A DNA stretch of 64,000 nucleotides from Mycetocola zhujimingii (GTDB lineage Bacteria > Actinomycetota > Actinomycetes > Actinomycetales > Microbacteriaceae), in NCBI RefSeq assembly GCF_003065425.1, contig NZ_CP026949.1:2046001-2110000 (forward strand). Reading direction: 5' to 3'. The position numbers and the translations under genes are program-made. This document shows positions 54,949 through 63,264 of the stretch, in pieces (positions within the stretch are counted from its first letter, which is position 1; every line of letters begins with the position of its first letter). Under the pieces are notes generated by a model that saw only the letters and a list, made by a program, of their open reading frames with translations, ran no database searches and had not been told where the DNA came from.

Positions 54949-55488
54949 GTGAAACTGAGATACGCGGTGCTCGGGCTCCTGTCACTCGAGCCGCAGAGCG
55001 GCTACGACCTGGGACGGGCATTTGCGGGATCGGTCGCCCATTTCTGGTACGCCGACCAGTCACAGATCTATCGCCTGCTCGACGATCTGGACGCCGAGGG
55101 CGCGATCACTACCGAGGTCATCCGACAGAAAGGTCGCCCCGACCGCCGCGTTCACTCCCTGACGGATACCGGCAGGAAGGAACTCGACGCCTGGCAACGC
55201 TCTCCGCTTGACCCCCAGCGCCCCAAGAACTCGTTTCTCGCACGCCTGTTCTTCGCCGGGGCTCTCGGTCCCGAGCACGTTCGACGACTCCTCGACGAAG
55301 CCGAGAAGCTCGTGACCGAGTCACACGAACGGCTGCTCGCGATCGAGCATTCTGCCTCCACCCTCGACGAGGTCGTTCAGAACGCGACTCTGCGGTCAGG
55401 CATTAGCCATGCCGAGTCGACCATCGCGTGGATTGCGGAAACCCGGGAAGCGGTGGCGGCATTCGAGAGAGGAACACCCGATGAGTGA
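54949..55488 (+). CDS. PadR-family transcriptional regulator
   Basis: A 179-residue PadR protein. The winged helix is KLRYAVLGLLSLEPQSGYDLGRAF ... QIYRLLDDLDAEGAITTEVIRQKGRPDRRVHSLTDTG, followed by the C-terminal dimer helices. I chose GTG 54949, which gives the standard N-terminus and is leaderless in position (the frame is open to 54928). It overlaps the hydrolase gene by 8 nt, so it probably controls that gene and itself. Confidence 0.9.
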   Translation: MKLRYAVLGLLSLEPQSGYDLGRAFAGSVAHFWYADQSQIYRLLDDLDAEGAITTEVIRQKGRPDRRVHSLTDTGRKELDAWQRSPLDPQRPKNSFLARLFFAGALGPEHVRRLLDEAEKLVTESHERLLAIEHSASTLDEVVQNATLRSGISHAESTIAWIAETREAVAAFERGTPDE

Positions 55489-56284
55489 ATCAATCACCGC
55501 GCGGCTGGAACACGGCCCCAGGCGCGGCGAGACCATCATCATGCTGCATGGCAACAACGCTGGGTCGTGGATGTGGGAACCACAGACGGAACGATTCCAG
55601 GACCGTCACATCCTCACTCCTGACCTGCCTGCTCTCGGCGAGCGCTACCGCGAACCGTGGCCAGGTATGGGCGGAGCGGCCGACGATATCGCGGGAATCA
55701 TCCGCGCGCACGCACTGGGCGGCACCGCACACGTTGTCGGGCTGTCGCTCGGCGGTGTTGTGGCGATTCACCTGGCGCAACGGCATCCGGAACTCGTCCG
55801 CAGCTGCATGGTCACCGGTGCCCCGATCGCCGGGCTGACGCGTCTCGAACGCCTCCTCATCCCCCCGCAGCTGCCCCTGTGGCGGCAGCGCTGGTACTGG
55901 CAAGCGCAGGCCATGACCTTCGGCATCCCCGCTGACGCGCGAGACATCTTCGTCGACTCCGCTGTGCGCGTCGCTCCGGAGACGAACCGTGAGACCTACC
56001 GCGAGGTGGCCGCCGGCATCCCGGAGGAGCCGATCGCGTATGCCGGTCCGCTCCTCGCGATCGCGGGCGAGAAGGAACAGCATTCCGTGAAGGATGCCTT
56101 CCCCACGTTGCGACGGCGAGCACCCCAGTTACAATCGTGGATCGCACCGGGAATGCACCATCCCTGGAACGTTGAGGATCCTGATTTGTTCACCAACGTC
56201 ATCCGTGAATTTGTGGATACCGGCGTGTGGTCGCTGGCAGATCGGGGCCCCGAAGTGACAGGGACTTCGCGCACGCATAGTTGA
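55481..56284 (+). CDS. Alpha/beta hydrolase
   Basis: A 267-residue alpha/beta hydrolase. Oxyanion loop MLHGNNAGSW, nucleophile S89 in VVGLSLGGVVAI, acid region AIAGEKEQHSV and histidine in IAPGMHHPWN. ATG 55481 overlaps the padR stop. Possibly a phenolic- or ester-hydrolysing enzyme, by PadR partnership; not established. Confidence 0.88.
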   Translation: MSESITARLEHGPRRGETIIMLHGNNAGSWMWEPQTERFQDRHILTPDLPALGERYREPWPGMGGAADDIAGIIRAHALGGTAHVVGLSLGGVVAIHLAQRHPELVRSCMVTGAPIAGLTRLERLLIPPQLPLWRQRWYWQAQAMTFGIPADARDIFVDSAVRVAPETNRETYREVAAGIPEEPIAYAGPLLAIAGEKEQHSVKDAFPTLRRRAPQLQSWIAPGMHHPWNVEDPDLFTNVIREFVDTGVWSLADRGPEVTGTSRTHS

Positions 56285-56400
56285 GGGTCTGGCCTCAGGT
56301 CGGACCGCAACAGCGCCGACCGTCAGTAGTTGGGGGCGACTGATCGGCATCACGCCGCGCGGATCGCCCGCGACGCGGGCTGGCTTTGAGAGCGGACGCC

Positions 56401-56529
56401 ACCGTGCTGGTGCGCTCGACGGGACGGATCCGCGTGAATCTGCAGCATGTGCCTAAGGGTGCACGCCCCGAACAGGCAGAACTCGAGATCGACTACGACC
56501 CGTGGGCGGGGAAGAGCGCGGCTTCCTGA
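56401..56529 (+). pseudogene. Remnant of a second LigD-type polymerase 3' end
   Basis: The frame TVLVRSTG-RIRVNLQHVP-KGARPEQAELEIDYDPWAGK-stop repeats the last ~45 residues of the polymerase gene 1.6 kb upstream with few changes, but no upstream part of the gene exists; the preceding frame is open only to 56344. About 15 differences over 93 aligned bases by eye. A fossil of a tandem duplication or recombination. The rest of 56285-56671 holds nothing I recognise. Confidence 0.8.
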
Positions 56530-56671
56530 GGGCCAGTGCCTGATCTTGCATGCAAAGCAGACAAAGCAGCGAATGGGATCACCAGGAGGAGAGGGACAAC
56601 GGCGTTCAGCACACGCGTGATGCCAAGCGGACGGAGGACAATGACTTTTTCGGGCGCAGGACCTTTCCTGC

Positions 56672-57103
56672 TCACTGTGTCAGTTCCGCTGTTGCCTCAC
56701 CGTCGGGATCATCCCAAAATTCCACTCGCGTCCACTTCAACGGTGCGGTGGCCAGAATCGGTTCGAGAACAGCCCACATCTCATCGTGGTCGTACCCGAT
56801 GAAATAGAGGTCATAAGATCCCTGCCCGAATTCATTGCCGTCTATCCAGCCCAGGCCGTCTGCGACGAGCGCCTCGTCGGCCGCCAGCTCCGTGTCCAAA
56901 AGAGCATCCATGGCAGCCATCGCCTCGTCGTCGGAGCCGGATTCGTAGAATACGATCACCCAGTCTTCCGGTTCGCCGGCGGGGATTTGGGGTTCCCGAA
57001 TCTCAGGCGCAGATTCCGATTCGCTGGGCAGGAACAGCGTGACACACCCGGTCAGCGCGGCAGCCACCGCGGCGGCGATGGCAACGAGCAGGAGCCGCTT
57101 CAC
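56672..57103 (-). CDS. Predicted lipoprotein, unknown
   Basis: A 143-residue lipoprotein with a basic start (MKRLLLVAIAAAVAAALTGC; Cys20), an acidic S/E-rich linker and a compact domain (WVIVFYESGSDDEAMAAMDALL, DLYFIGYDHDEMWAVLEPIL). GAGGG lies 5 nt before the GTG. Family not recognised. Confidence 0.75.
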   Translation of the reverse strand: MKRLLLVAIAAAVAAALTGCVTLFLPSESESAPEIREPQIPAGEPEDWVIVFYESGSDDEAMAAMDALLDTELAADEALVADGLGWIDGNEFGQGSYDLYFIGYDHDEMWAVLEPILATAPLKWTRVEFWDDPDGEATAELTQ

Positions 57104-57276
57104 AGCATCCCTCCGGCGGACAGCCGCAGGCGGACTCGACCGGCGCTCGTTCCTTCGAGCACAACAAGAAATCGGGGCATAGGGTGATCGTATTGGCGCC
57201 CAAGCCGCGTCCGGTGGAACTGCCCCGAACTGGGTGCGGCCTTCACCTCACCCTGTTGGACGATGAGTGGCGTGGA

Positions 57277-57336
57277 TATGCTGGCGGCGTGACGGCTCCT
57301 CTTCTCAAACCTTCCTTCCCCACCCAAAAGCAGTGA
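57277..57336 (+). promoter_or_regulatory. Leader peptide frame before the DinB-like gene
   Basis: TATGCT (57277-57282), 6 nt and GTG (57289) begin a 15-codon frame (MTAPLLKPSFPTQKQ) ending in TGA that overlaps the GTG of the next gene as GTGA (57333-57336). This looks like a leaderless leader peptide with termination-reinitiation. Unproven. Confidence 0.35.
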
Positions 57337-57812
57337 GCGACGCACAGCTGATCGCTCAGCTCGAGGGTGAACGGGACCACGTTCTCCGGGCCGTCAGCGG
57401 CCTGACCGAGGACGAGATGCATCGCTCGGTTGTTCCCTCAGGCTGGACGATCACCCGACTTCTCAATCACCTCACTTTCGACGATGAGATGTTCTGGATA
57501 TCGGCGGTACTGGGTGGCAACCGGCGAGCCATTGAGGATTTGCACGACGGCTGGGCGTCCGACCCGATGACCGGCGCAGAGGCGATCGACATCTATAAAC
57601 GGCAGATCGCTCGAAGCGACGAGGTCCTCGCACGCATCGACCTCGATGCCCCTCCGGCGTGGACGCCGCCGACCAGCGTCTTCGATGCTCCGGGGATGCC
57701 GGATGGTCGCGCGGTGGTATTCCGCGTGCTCAACGAGACGTCAGTGCACGCCGGTCACCTCGACATCGTGCGCGAACTCATCGACGGGCACCAGAACCTC
57801 GTATTTCCGTAG
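57333..57812 (+). CDS. DinB-like (TIGR03083/DUF664-type) protein
   Basis: A 159-residue four-helix DinB-fold protein. RDHVLRAVSGLTEDEMHRSVVPSGWTITRLLNHLTFDDEMFW and ETSVHAGHLDIVRELIDG carry the metal-site histidines of the mycothiol-dependent or metal-binding DinB group. The GTG start overlaps a short leader frame; an earlier start at 57267 is possible but not supported by any signal. Confidence 0.78.
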   Translation: MSDAQLIAQLEGERDHVLRAVSGLTEDEMHRSVVPSGWTITRLLNHLTFDDEMFWISAVLGGNRRAIEDLHDGWASDPMTGAEAIDIYKRQIARSDEVLARIDLDAPPAWTPPTSVFDAPGMPDGRAVVFRVLNETSVHAGHLDIVRELIDGHQNLVFP

Positions 57813-57827
57813 TTCGTCTCACACGGG

Positions 57828-58565
57828 TTAGCCAGTTCGCATCTCGTCATATTCGTCGTAAGCGCGCGCGAGCCCCGCAAAGGCCTTGCTGCGGGAGGCG
57901 AACTCGAAGACCTGCTTCTTGTAGGCCCGCCTCAGTGGAAGGTTGAGTTGTGACAGGTTGGGCAGTGTCAACAGGTCCGACAGGTCCGTCCCGGAGAGCC
58001 TCGATCCCGGCATCTGCAGCGTTCGCAGATCTGCCATGGGCCGAATCCAGACAAAGTCCCGTACCTCCACGGTCTTATCGGAACCGAGAGAGCAGTTCCC
58101 GTAGACCAGTTCCCGGAGGGTTCCGAGCGAACTCAGTGGGGTCAGGTCCGTGACGAGGAAGGCACCGTCCACCACGAGCGTCCGGAGTTTCGAAAGCGAT
58201 GCGAGCGGCCTCAGGTCGGTGACCGATCGCGCGCCCCCGAGCGTCAAAACCCTCAAATTTGGCAGGCTCGTCACTGCGTTGAGGTCCGAGTAGCTGCCCC
58301 ACTTGACGTCCAGCGCTTCCAGTTGTGGCTGGCCGGCCAGAGAGTCCAAAAGGGGCTGCGGCACTCGCGAACTCAGGCTGAGTCGTCGTATCCGCGTTCG
58401 TTCGTTCGCGAAGAAATCAATCCAGTCCTGCAAGACGCGACGTTGCGCCGACGGAGTTAGCCCTCGATCCGCGAGCTGGGTTGCAACAACGTCCAACGAC
58501 CTCTGGCCGCGGTACTGGTCGGGCTGCCACACCGAGGCGGGTGATCTGTCGGCGAACCTCGTCAT
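57828..58565 (-). CDS. Leucine-rich-repeat protein
   Basis: A 245-residue protein with four to six leucine-rich repeats (LEALDVKWGSYSDLNAVTSL, LPNLRVLTLGGARSVTDLRPLASL, LSKLRTLVVDGAFLVTDLTPLSSL, LGTLRELVYGNCSLG) between charged helical ends. It has no signal peptide or anchor. I used ATG 58565; a TTG start gives two more residues. A partner-binding role is inference. Confidence 0.72.
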   Translation of the reverse strand: MTRFADRSPASVWQPDQYRGQRSLDVVATQLADRGLTPSAQRRVLQDWIDFFANERTRIRRLSLSSRVPQPLLDSLAGQPQLEALDVKWGSYSDLNAVTSLPNLRVLTLGGARSVTDLRPLASLSKLRTLVVDGAFLVTDLTPLSSLGTLRELVYGNCSLGSDKTVEVRDFVWIRPMADLRTLQMPGSRLSGTDLSDLLTLPNLSQLNLPLRRAYKKQVFEFASRSKAFAGLARAYDEYDEMRTG

Positions 58566-58653
58566 GTGCAACGTGTCTCAGGGGTGTTGAACCGGAACCC
58601 ATCACGCTTACTCCCCAGCGATCCATCCCCTGGGAATGCCATCGCGGAGGCCA

Positions 58654-59058
58654 TCAGTCGCTCTCGCGCGGCGGGTTGTGCATGAACTCGATCCGGATGC
58701 CGTTGTCGTCCTCGAGAAAAGAGGCGTAGTAGCGGTCGGTGAAGCGAGGGTATTCCTTCGGCTCCCGCACGACCGTCCATCCGGCATCCGTGGCGATCCG
58801 ATGCATGCGGTCAACGTCCCCGCGTGAGCCGACCGCGAATGCCAGGTGCTGCCAGCCGACCCGCCCGTGGCGATGCGGCCCCGTGCCGGGATCCCGAGCC
58901 GGCATCACAATGAACTCCGTCTCGCCGTCGGCGTACCAGGACACAGATTCGTCAGCGTCGGTCCGGGCGAAACCGAGCGCCGACAGGATGGGATCGAACT
59001 GCGCCACCGCACGAGGCACGTCGCTAACCGTGACGCCTAGATGATCGAAAATGGGCAT
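58654..59058 (-). CDS. VOC-family (glyoxalase-fold) protein
   Basis: A 134-residue glyoxalase/dioxygenase-fold protein. FDHLGVTVSDVPRAVAQFDPIL opens it, with the metal-ligand positions in H-x-x-V, then QHLAFAVGS and FLEDDNGIRIEFM. Substrate unknown. Confidence 0.85.
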   Translation of the reverse strand: MPIFDHLGVTVSDVPRAVAQFDPILSALGFARTDADESVSWYADGETEFIVMPARDPGTGPHRHGRVGWQHLAFAVGSRGDVDRMHRIATDAGWTVVREPKEYPRFTDRYYASFLEDDNGIRIEFMHNPPRESD

Positions 59059-59066
59059 CTCGCTGC

Positions 59067-59675
59067 TCAGGCCCCGACGTTTTCGCGTGCGTCGCGACCC
59101 TGCAACATCGTCGGCAATCCGTCGACCTGCGCCAGGACGAGCTGACGATCGCCGAGTGCGACACGCACGTGGTAGTCGATGTCTCCGCGGACCTCTGCTG
59201 AGACTTCCCCTGTCGCTGCTGAAGCGACCGCAGCGTTAGCTCGATTTCGCAAGGTTATGAGCATCGGCTTGCTCTGCATCTCCCGGTCGACCCAGTGCGG
59301 ACGATCGAACACCTGCCCCATCTGGACTGTGCCGTCGTTGAGGTAGGAGGCCGCGTACACGACCCCAGCACCGAGGGCGGCCTGTGCGCCCAGGTCTCCG
59401 TCCAGCTTGGTCTCGAAGTATGCACGAATTTCGCGCTGGAGATAGTCCGCGACCGGTTGGACGGCATCCACGTCAGCGTCGCTTACCGCGGCGTTTTCAC
59501 TCGAACGCTGTAACGCACCACCAACAAGGTCGAGCCGGGACGTCAGCTCTTCCCTCAGCTGTGAATCGATTTCCCTGCCTTCACTGACCGCGATGGCATT
59601 GTGAAAAACCATGAGGCGCTGGAGGTTGGCGAACATCAGGACGAGAGCATTGAAGCGGTGTTCCTCTGGTGTCAT
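59067..59675 (-). CDS. Hypothetical protein
   Basis: A 202-residue, mostly helical protein of unknown family (MTPEEHRFNALVLMFANLQRLM ..., ending RDARENVGA). ATG follows TATGTT by 6 nt (leaderless type). It starts 8 nt beyond the VOC gene's coding end, on the same strand, so may share transcription. Confidence 0.6.
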   Translation of the reverse strand: MTPEEHRFNALVLMFANLQRLMVFHNAIAVSEGREIDSQLREELTSRLDLVGGALQRSSENAAVSDADVDAVQPVADYLQREIRAYFETKLDGDLGAQAALGAGVVYAASYLNDGTVQMGQVFDRPHWVDREMQSKPMLITLRNRANAAVASAATGEVSAEVRGDIDYHVRVALGDRQLVLAQVDGLPTMLQGRDARENVGA

Positions 59676-59858
59676 GGCGCAAACATACCGAACGCATCAG
59701 GTGTTCGAAAATCGCCAGGGCCACACGCTCGCGGATGCCACTACCCCGCTACGCGACCTCCGCGGGCCGTGGCACCCACTGAGTCCGGCCGTCCCACGCG
59801 CCGTGCTCGGACAGCGGGCGAAAGCGGGCTTTGTACGAGATCGCGGCTGCCGCCTTCC

Positions 59859-60476
59859 TTACGAGTATCTCTCCGCAAAACGGTCGGCGTATTCAAGGTA
59901 GGTTTTCGACGCCATATCCGGCTTATCGACCACTTCGAGAGCGTGTTTTCGCACGAAGTCCAAGGCCTCCGACCTGCGGCCGGTCAGTACCAAAGCAAGA
60001 GGGTACGTCTTCCATGGGACGGCCGGGTTGGGGTTGAATTTTGAGGGCGGCCGCAGCAGATCAGCAACTACCTCGGGGTGGCACAGTGACTCCATAAAGG
60101 GAATCCCCCAATGCACGGTAGCGTCAAGCAGCTGGTCCAGCTGGAACGGTTCACCGCTCCCCTCCCGCACCCGCCACTCCGCCCGATTACGCGGTCCTTC
60201 AACTAATTTGTACAGCGGTTGCGACACAGTTGGGGACATGCTCTTTGGCAGCTGGGGATTCAGTTCCTGATACGCCTGGGCGAGCGGCTTCCAATGAACT
60301 CCCACGATAGGCAACACGTCCACCGCGCCAGCATTGTTACGCGTGCCCGTGTTGAGTCCGAGCCACCCGAACCAGTCCTCTCCTATGGGCAACGCATCTC
60401 TACCGCGGTATTTGCGGAACCCGTACTCTTTGATCCGTTCGCCCCAAGCTGCGTCCAGCTCTTTTTTCGCCGTCAT
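59859..60476 (-). CDS. Hypothetical protein
   Basis: A 205-residue protein, unknown family. Its central tract WFGWLGLNTGTRNNAGAVDVLPIVGVHWKPLAQAY is beta-rich, and the C-terminus is helical with DFVRKHALEVVDKPDMA. I used the second in-frame ATG, which has GAGG 9 nt upstream. Confidence 0.55.
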   Translation of the reverse strand: MTAKKELDAAWGERIKEYGFRKYRGRDALPIGEDWFGWLGLNTGTRNNAGAVDVLPIVGVHWKPLAQAYQELNPQLPKSMSPTVSQPLYKLVEGPRNRAEWRVREGSGEPFQLDQLLDATVHWGIPFMESLCHPEVVADLLRPPSKFNPNPAVPWKTYPLALVLTGRRSEALDFVRKHALEVVDKPDMASKTYLEYADRFAERYS

Positions 60477-60581
60477 GGGCATGAACCTCGCATCACAGCT
60501 CGTTTGTACCTATCGTCGCGTATCTCTATGGGCTCGATTACATCCAAACTCCACCACGTTCTGTAGCTGAGCAGGATGGCA

Positions 60582-61037
60582 TTACTGGCCGGGGTGCCTA
60601 AATGGGTCGGGCCACCACCAGCGACGTCGCGATCCACGCTCCGCCTCGCGCTCAGCCCTGCGGCGGGCCGCGTCACGATAGTCGTTAAGCGCCGCATCAT
60701 AGAGCGCCTGAGGCAGAGTCAGCGGTGCACGGCTCAACTGGCGTCCTGCCAGGAGATCTCTGATTGCCCCGGGAATCATACGCATCCCCTGGGCACCTTT
60801 CACGGACCGCCTGAGCAGTCCGCCCTGCTCCGTGAGTTGCATCCCCCACGATGAGTCGACCTCAGCAAGGCCGGAACCGACCAGGATCGATGCTGCCGTC
60901 TCTATCTGTTCCCGTGAAGGGACGTCGGCCTGCAGCATGTCCCACCCCGACAGCAGCCTGCGGACCGACGAGGGGCGCTTCCTACGACGCAGCAGGGTCA
61001 TGAGCGTCGCCGCGTCATCCATGTCTCTGCGTTCCAT
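60582..61037 (-). CDS. Hypothetical winged-helix-like protein
   Basis: A 151-residue protein with a possible winged helix (DMLQADVPSREQIETAASILVGSGLAEVDSSWGMQLTEQG), then a basic C-terminus rich in R and W (RRAEREAERGSRRRWWWPDP). ATG 61037 is preceded by 7 nt and TAGCCT; the frame is open upstream but not used. No family recognised. Confidence 0.55.
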   Translation of the reverse strand: MERRDMDDAATLMTLLRRRKRPSSVRRLLSGWDMLQADVPSREQIETAASILVGSGLAEVDSSWGMQLTEQGGLLRRSVKGAQGMRMIPGAIRDLLAGRQLSRAPLTLPQALYDAALNDYRDAARRRAEREAERGSRRRWWWPDPFRHPGQ

Positions 61038-61180
61038 GCCGCTCAGGCTAGCCCACCTCGGGCCCCCGCCGAGGCGGGAGAAATCACCGTCACGGAAGAA
61101 CCCTCGGTCAAGTCTGCAAAGAAAGAAAGGCCCGGGATGCCATAAGCGCCCCGGCTCTTCCTTTAGCAATCGATTGAAAC

Positions 61181-62254
61181 CTAGACGTTGAAGCGGAACT
61201 CCACCACGTCGCCATCGGCCATGACGTAGTCCTTGCCTTCCATGCGGGCCTTGCCCTTGGCGCGAGCCTCCGCAACAGAACCAGCGGCAACGAGATCATC
61301 GAACGAAATGACCTCAGCCTTGATGAAGCCACGCTCGAAGTCCGTGTGAATAACGCCCGCCGCCTGGGGTGCCTTCGCACCCTTGGGGATGGTCCACGCA
61401 CGGGACTCTTTCGGACCAGCCGTGAGGTAGGTCTGCAGTCCGAGGGTGTCGAAGCCGATGCGCGCGAGCTGGTTGAGGCCCGACTCGGTCTGTCCGGTCG
61501 ACGCAAGCAACTCTGCAGCGTCTTCAGGATCGAGGTCGATGAGCTCAGACTCAAGCTTGGCGTCGAGGAAGATTGCCTTGGCGGGAGCCACCAGTGCGGC
61601 GAGCTCGTCGAGCTTCGCCTGGTCCTGCAGCACAGCTTCGTCGACGTTGAAGACGTAGATGAACGGCTTCGAGGTGAGCAGGCCGAGGTCCTTGATCGGC
61701 TCCAGGTCGAGGCCTGAGCTCGACAGCGGCTTGCCGGTGTCGAGGTACTCCCTGGCGGCCTTCGCCGTGGTCAGCACGATCGGGTCGAGCTTCTTGCCCT
61801 TGACCTCTTTCTCGAACCGCGACTGCGCCTTTTCGAGCGTCTCGAGGTCGGCGAGGATGAGTTCGGTGTTGATGGTCTCCATGTCACCGGCGGGGTTCAC
61901 CGCGCCGTCGACGTGCACCACATCTTCATCGGAGAATGCGCGAATGACCTGCGCGATGGCATCCGCTTCTCGGATGTTGGCGAGGAACTTGTTGCCGAGC
62001 CCCTCCCCCTCACTTGCGCCGCGAACGATGCCGGCGATGTCGACGAACGACACGGCTGCGGGCAGGATGCGCTCGCTGCCGAAGATCTCGGCGAGCACGT
62101 CGAGACGCGAGTCGGGCAGGTTCACCACTCCGACGTTCGGCTCGATCGTGGCAAACGGGTAGTTTGCCGCGAGAACCGCGTTCTTGGTGAGAGCGTTGAA
62201 AAGGGTTGACTTGCCGACGTTAGGGAGACCGACGATACCGATAGTTAGAGCCAC
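61181..62254 (-). CDS. ychF: Ribosome-binding ATPase YchF
   Basis: A 357-residue Obg-family protein of the YchF/OLA1 type. GLPNVGKSTLFNALT is the G1 motif, DIAGIVRGASEGEGLGN the G3/switch, and the TGS domain follows. YchF prefers ATP and acts at the ribosome in stress. The GTG start has TACGAT 8 nt upstream. Confidence 0.96.
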   Translation of the reverse strand: MALTIGIVGLPNVGKSTLFNALTKNAVLAANYPFATIEPNVGVVNLPDSRLDVLAEIFGSERILPAAVSFVDIAGIVRGASEGEGLGNKFLANIREADAIAQVIRAFSDEDVVHVDGAVNPAGDMETINTELILADLETLEKAQSRFEKEVKGKKLDPIVLTTAKAAREYLDTGKPLSSSGLDLEPIKDLGLLTSKPFIYVFNVDEAVLQDQAKLDELAALVAPAKAIFLDAKLESELIDLDPEDAAELLASTGQTESGLNQLARIGFDTLGLQTYLTAGPKESRAWTIPKGAKAPQAAGVIHTDFERGFIKAEVISFDDLVAAGSVAEARAKGKARMEGKDYVMADGDVVEFRFNV

Positions 62255-62260
62255 GAGGGT

Positions 62261-63196
62261 CTATCGTACCGGGCCAGCCTCCGAGGCACCTGCGTCGGCA
62301 TCTGCTGCCGGTTCCTGGCTGCGACGAATCGAGCGCGCTGGGCGGCTGGTCAGCCACACACCGCCGATGACGAGGGCGCCGCCGAGCACCTGAACGAGCG
62401 TGATCGGCGTGCCCATCGCGAGCGCCATCAGCGCGGTGAACACCGGCATCAGGTTGAGGTAGATCCCTGCCCGGCCCGCTCCGATCTTCTTGACCGAGAT
62501 GTTCCACAACATGAGGCTCAGCACCGACGGGAACACGCCGATATACAGCACACCCCACCATCCGGCACTGTCGAGCGCGATCGGCCCGCCCACGCTGAGC
62601 GCGATCGGAGCGAGCGCGATTGCGGCGATGACCGATTGAAGGGCTGCGGATGTCACTGGCGCGGTTGTCAGCGTCCGCCCGATAATCGTGTACGCGGTCC
62701 ACACAGCCACAGCGCCGAGCATGTACAGTCCGCCGACGTTGTACTCGGTCGTGAAGACCTCGAACAGGTTGCCGTGGGTGAGAATCAACAGAACACCGAG
62801 CAGGGAGGTGACCAGTCCGAGGATGCTTGCGCCGCGCATCCGTTCGCGAACAAGCAGCGCGGCGACGACCGCGATCAGCACGGGATTGGTTGCACCGACG
62901 AGGGCGGCGTTGAGAGCTGTGGTGTGTGCGAGCGCTTCGTAGCTGAACAGGCAGAAGGCGACGAGGCCGAGGGCGGCCTGCAGCAGGTGCATCGGCCATT
63001 CACGAAGTGCGGCACGCCAGTTCGGTTTCTCGATCAGGATGGCGAACACGACCAGGAGCGGTGCGGCGATCGCCCAGCGGATCGCGGTGAGCTGCAGCGG
63101 GCTGATGCCGTCGGCGAGCAGATGACCGACAACGTAGTTGCCCGACCAGAACAGGTTCGCGAGCACGAGGAACAGATACACGCGCCACGAAGCCAT
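62261..63196 (-). CDS. EamA-family (DMT) transporter
   Basis: A 311-residue ten-helix transporter with two EamA repeats (FLVLANLFWSGNYVVGHLLADG; LMLWNISVKKIGAGRAGIYLNLMPVFTALMA). TACGAT sits 6 nt before its ATG (leaderless type). The arginine-rich tail ends in repeated A/D/E. It begins 7 nt after ychF on the same strand, so cotranscription is possible. Substrate unknown. Confidence 0.88.
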   Translation of the reverse strand: MASWRVYLFLVLANLFWSGNYVVGHLLADGISPLQLTAIRWAIAAPLLVVFAILIEKPNWRAALREWPMHLLQAALGLVAFCLFSYEALAHTTALNAALVGATNPVLIAVVAALLVRERMRGASILGLVTSLLGVLLILTHGNLFEVFTTEYNVGGLYMLGAVAVWTAYTIIGRTLTTAPVTSAALQSVIAAIALAPIALSVGGPIALDSAGWWGVLYIGVFPSVLSLMLWNISVKKIGAGRAGIYLNLMPVFTALMALAMGTPITLVQVLGGALVIGGVWLTSRPARSIRRSQEPAADADAGASEAGPVR

Positions 63197-63264
63197 TGTC
63201 CGATCGTATCGACATCCCGGCGGGCGTTGCCGGCCATGTCGGCGGCCGCTGTCACACTGAAGCC

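Noticed and set aside
56285-56400. tRNA or regulatory RNA upstream of the polymerase remnant
   Set aside because: No cloverleaf or conserved tRNA motif found.
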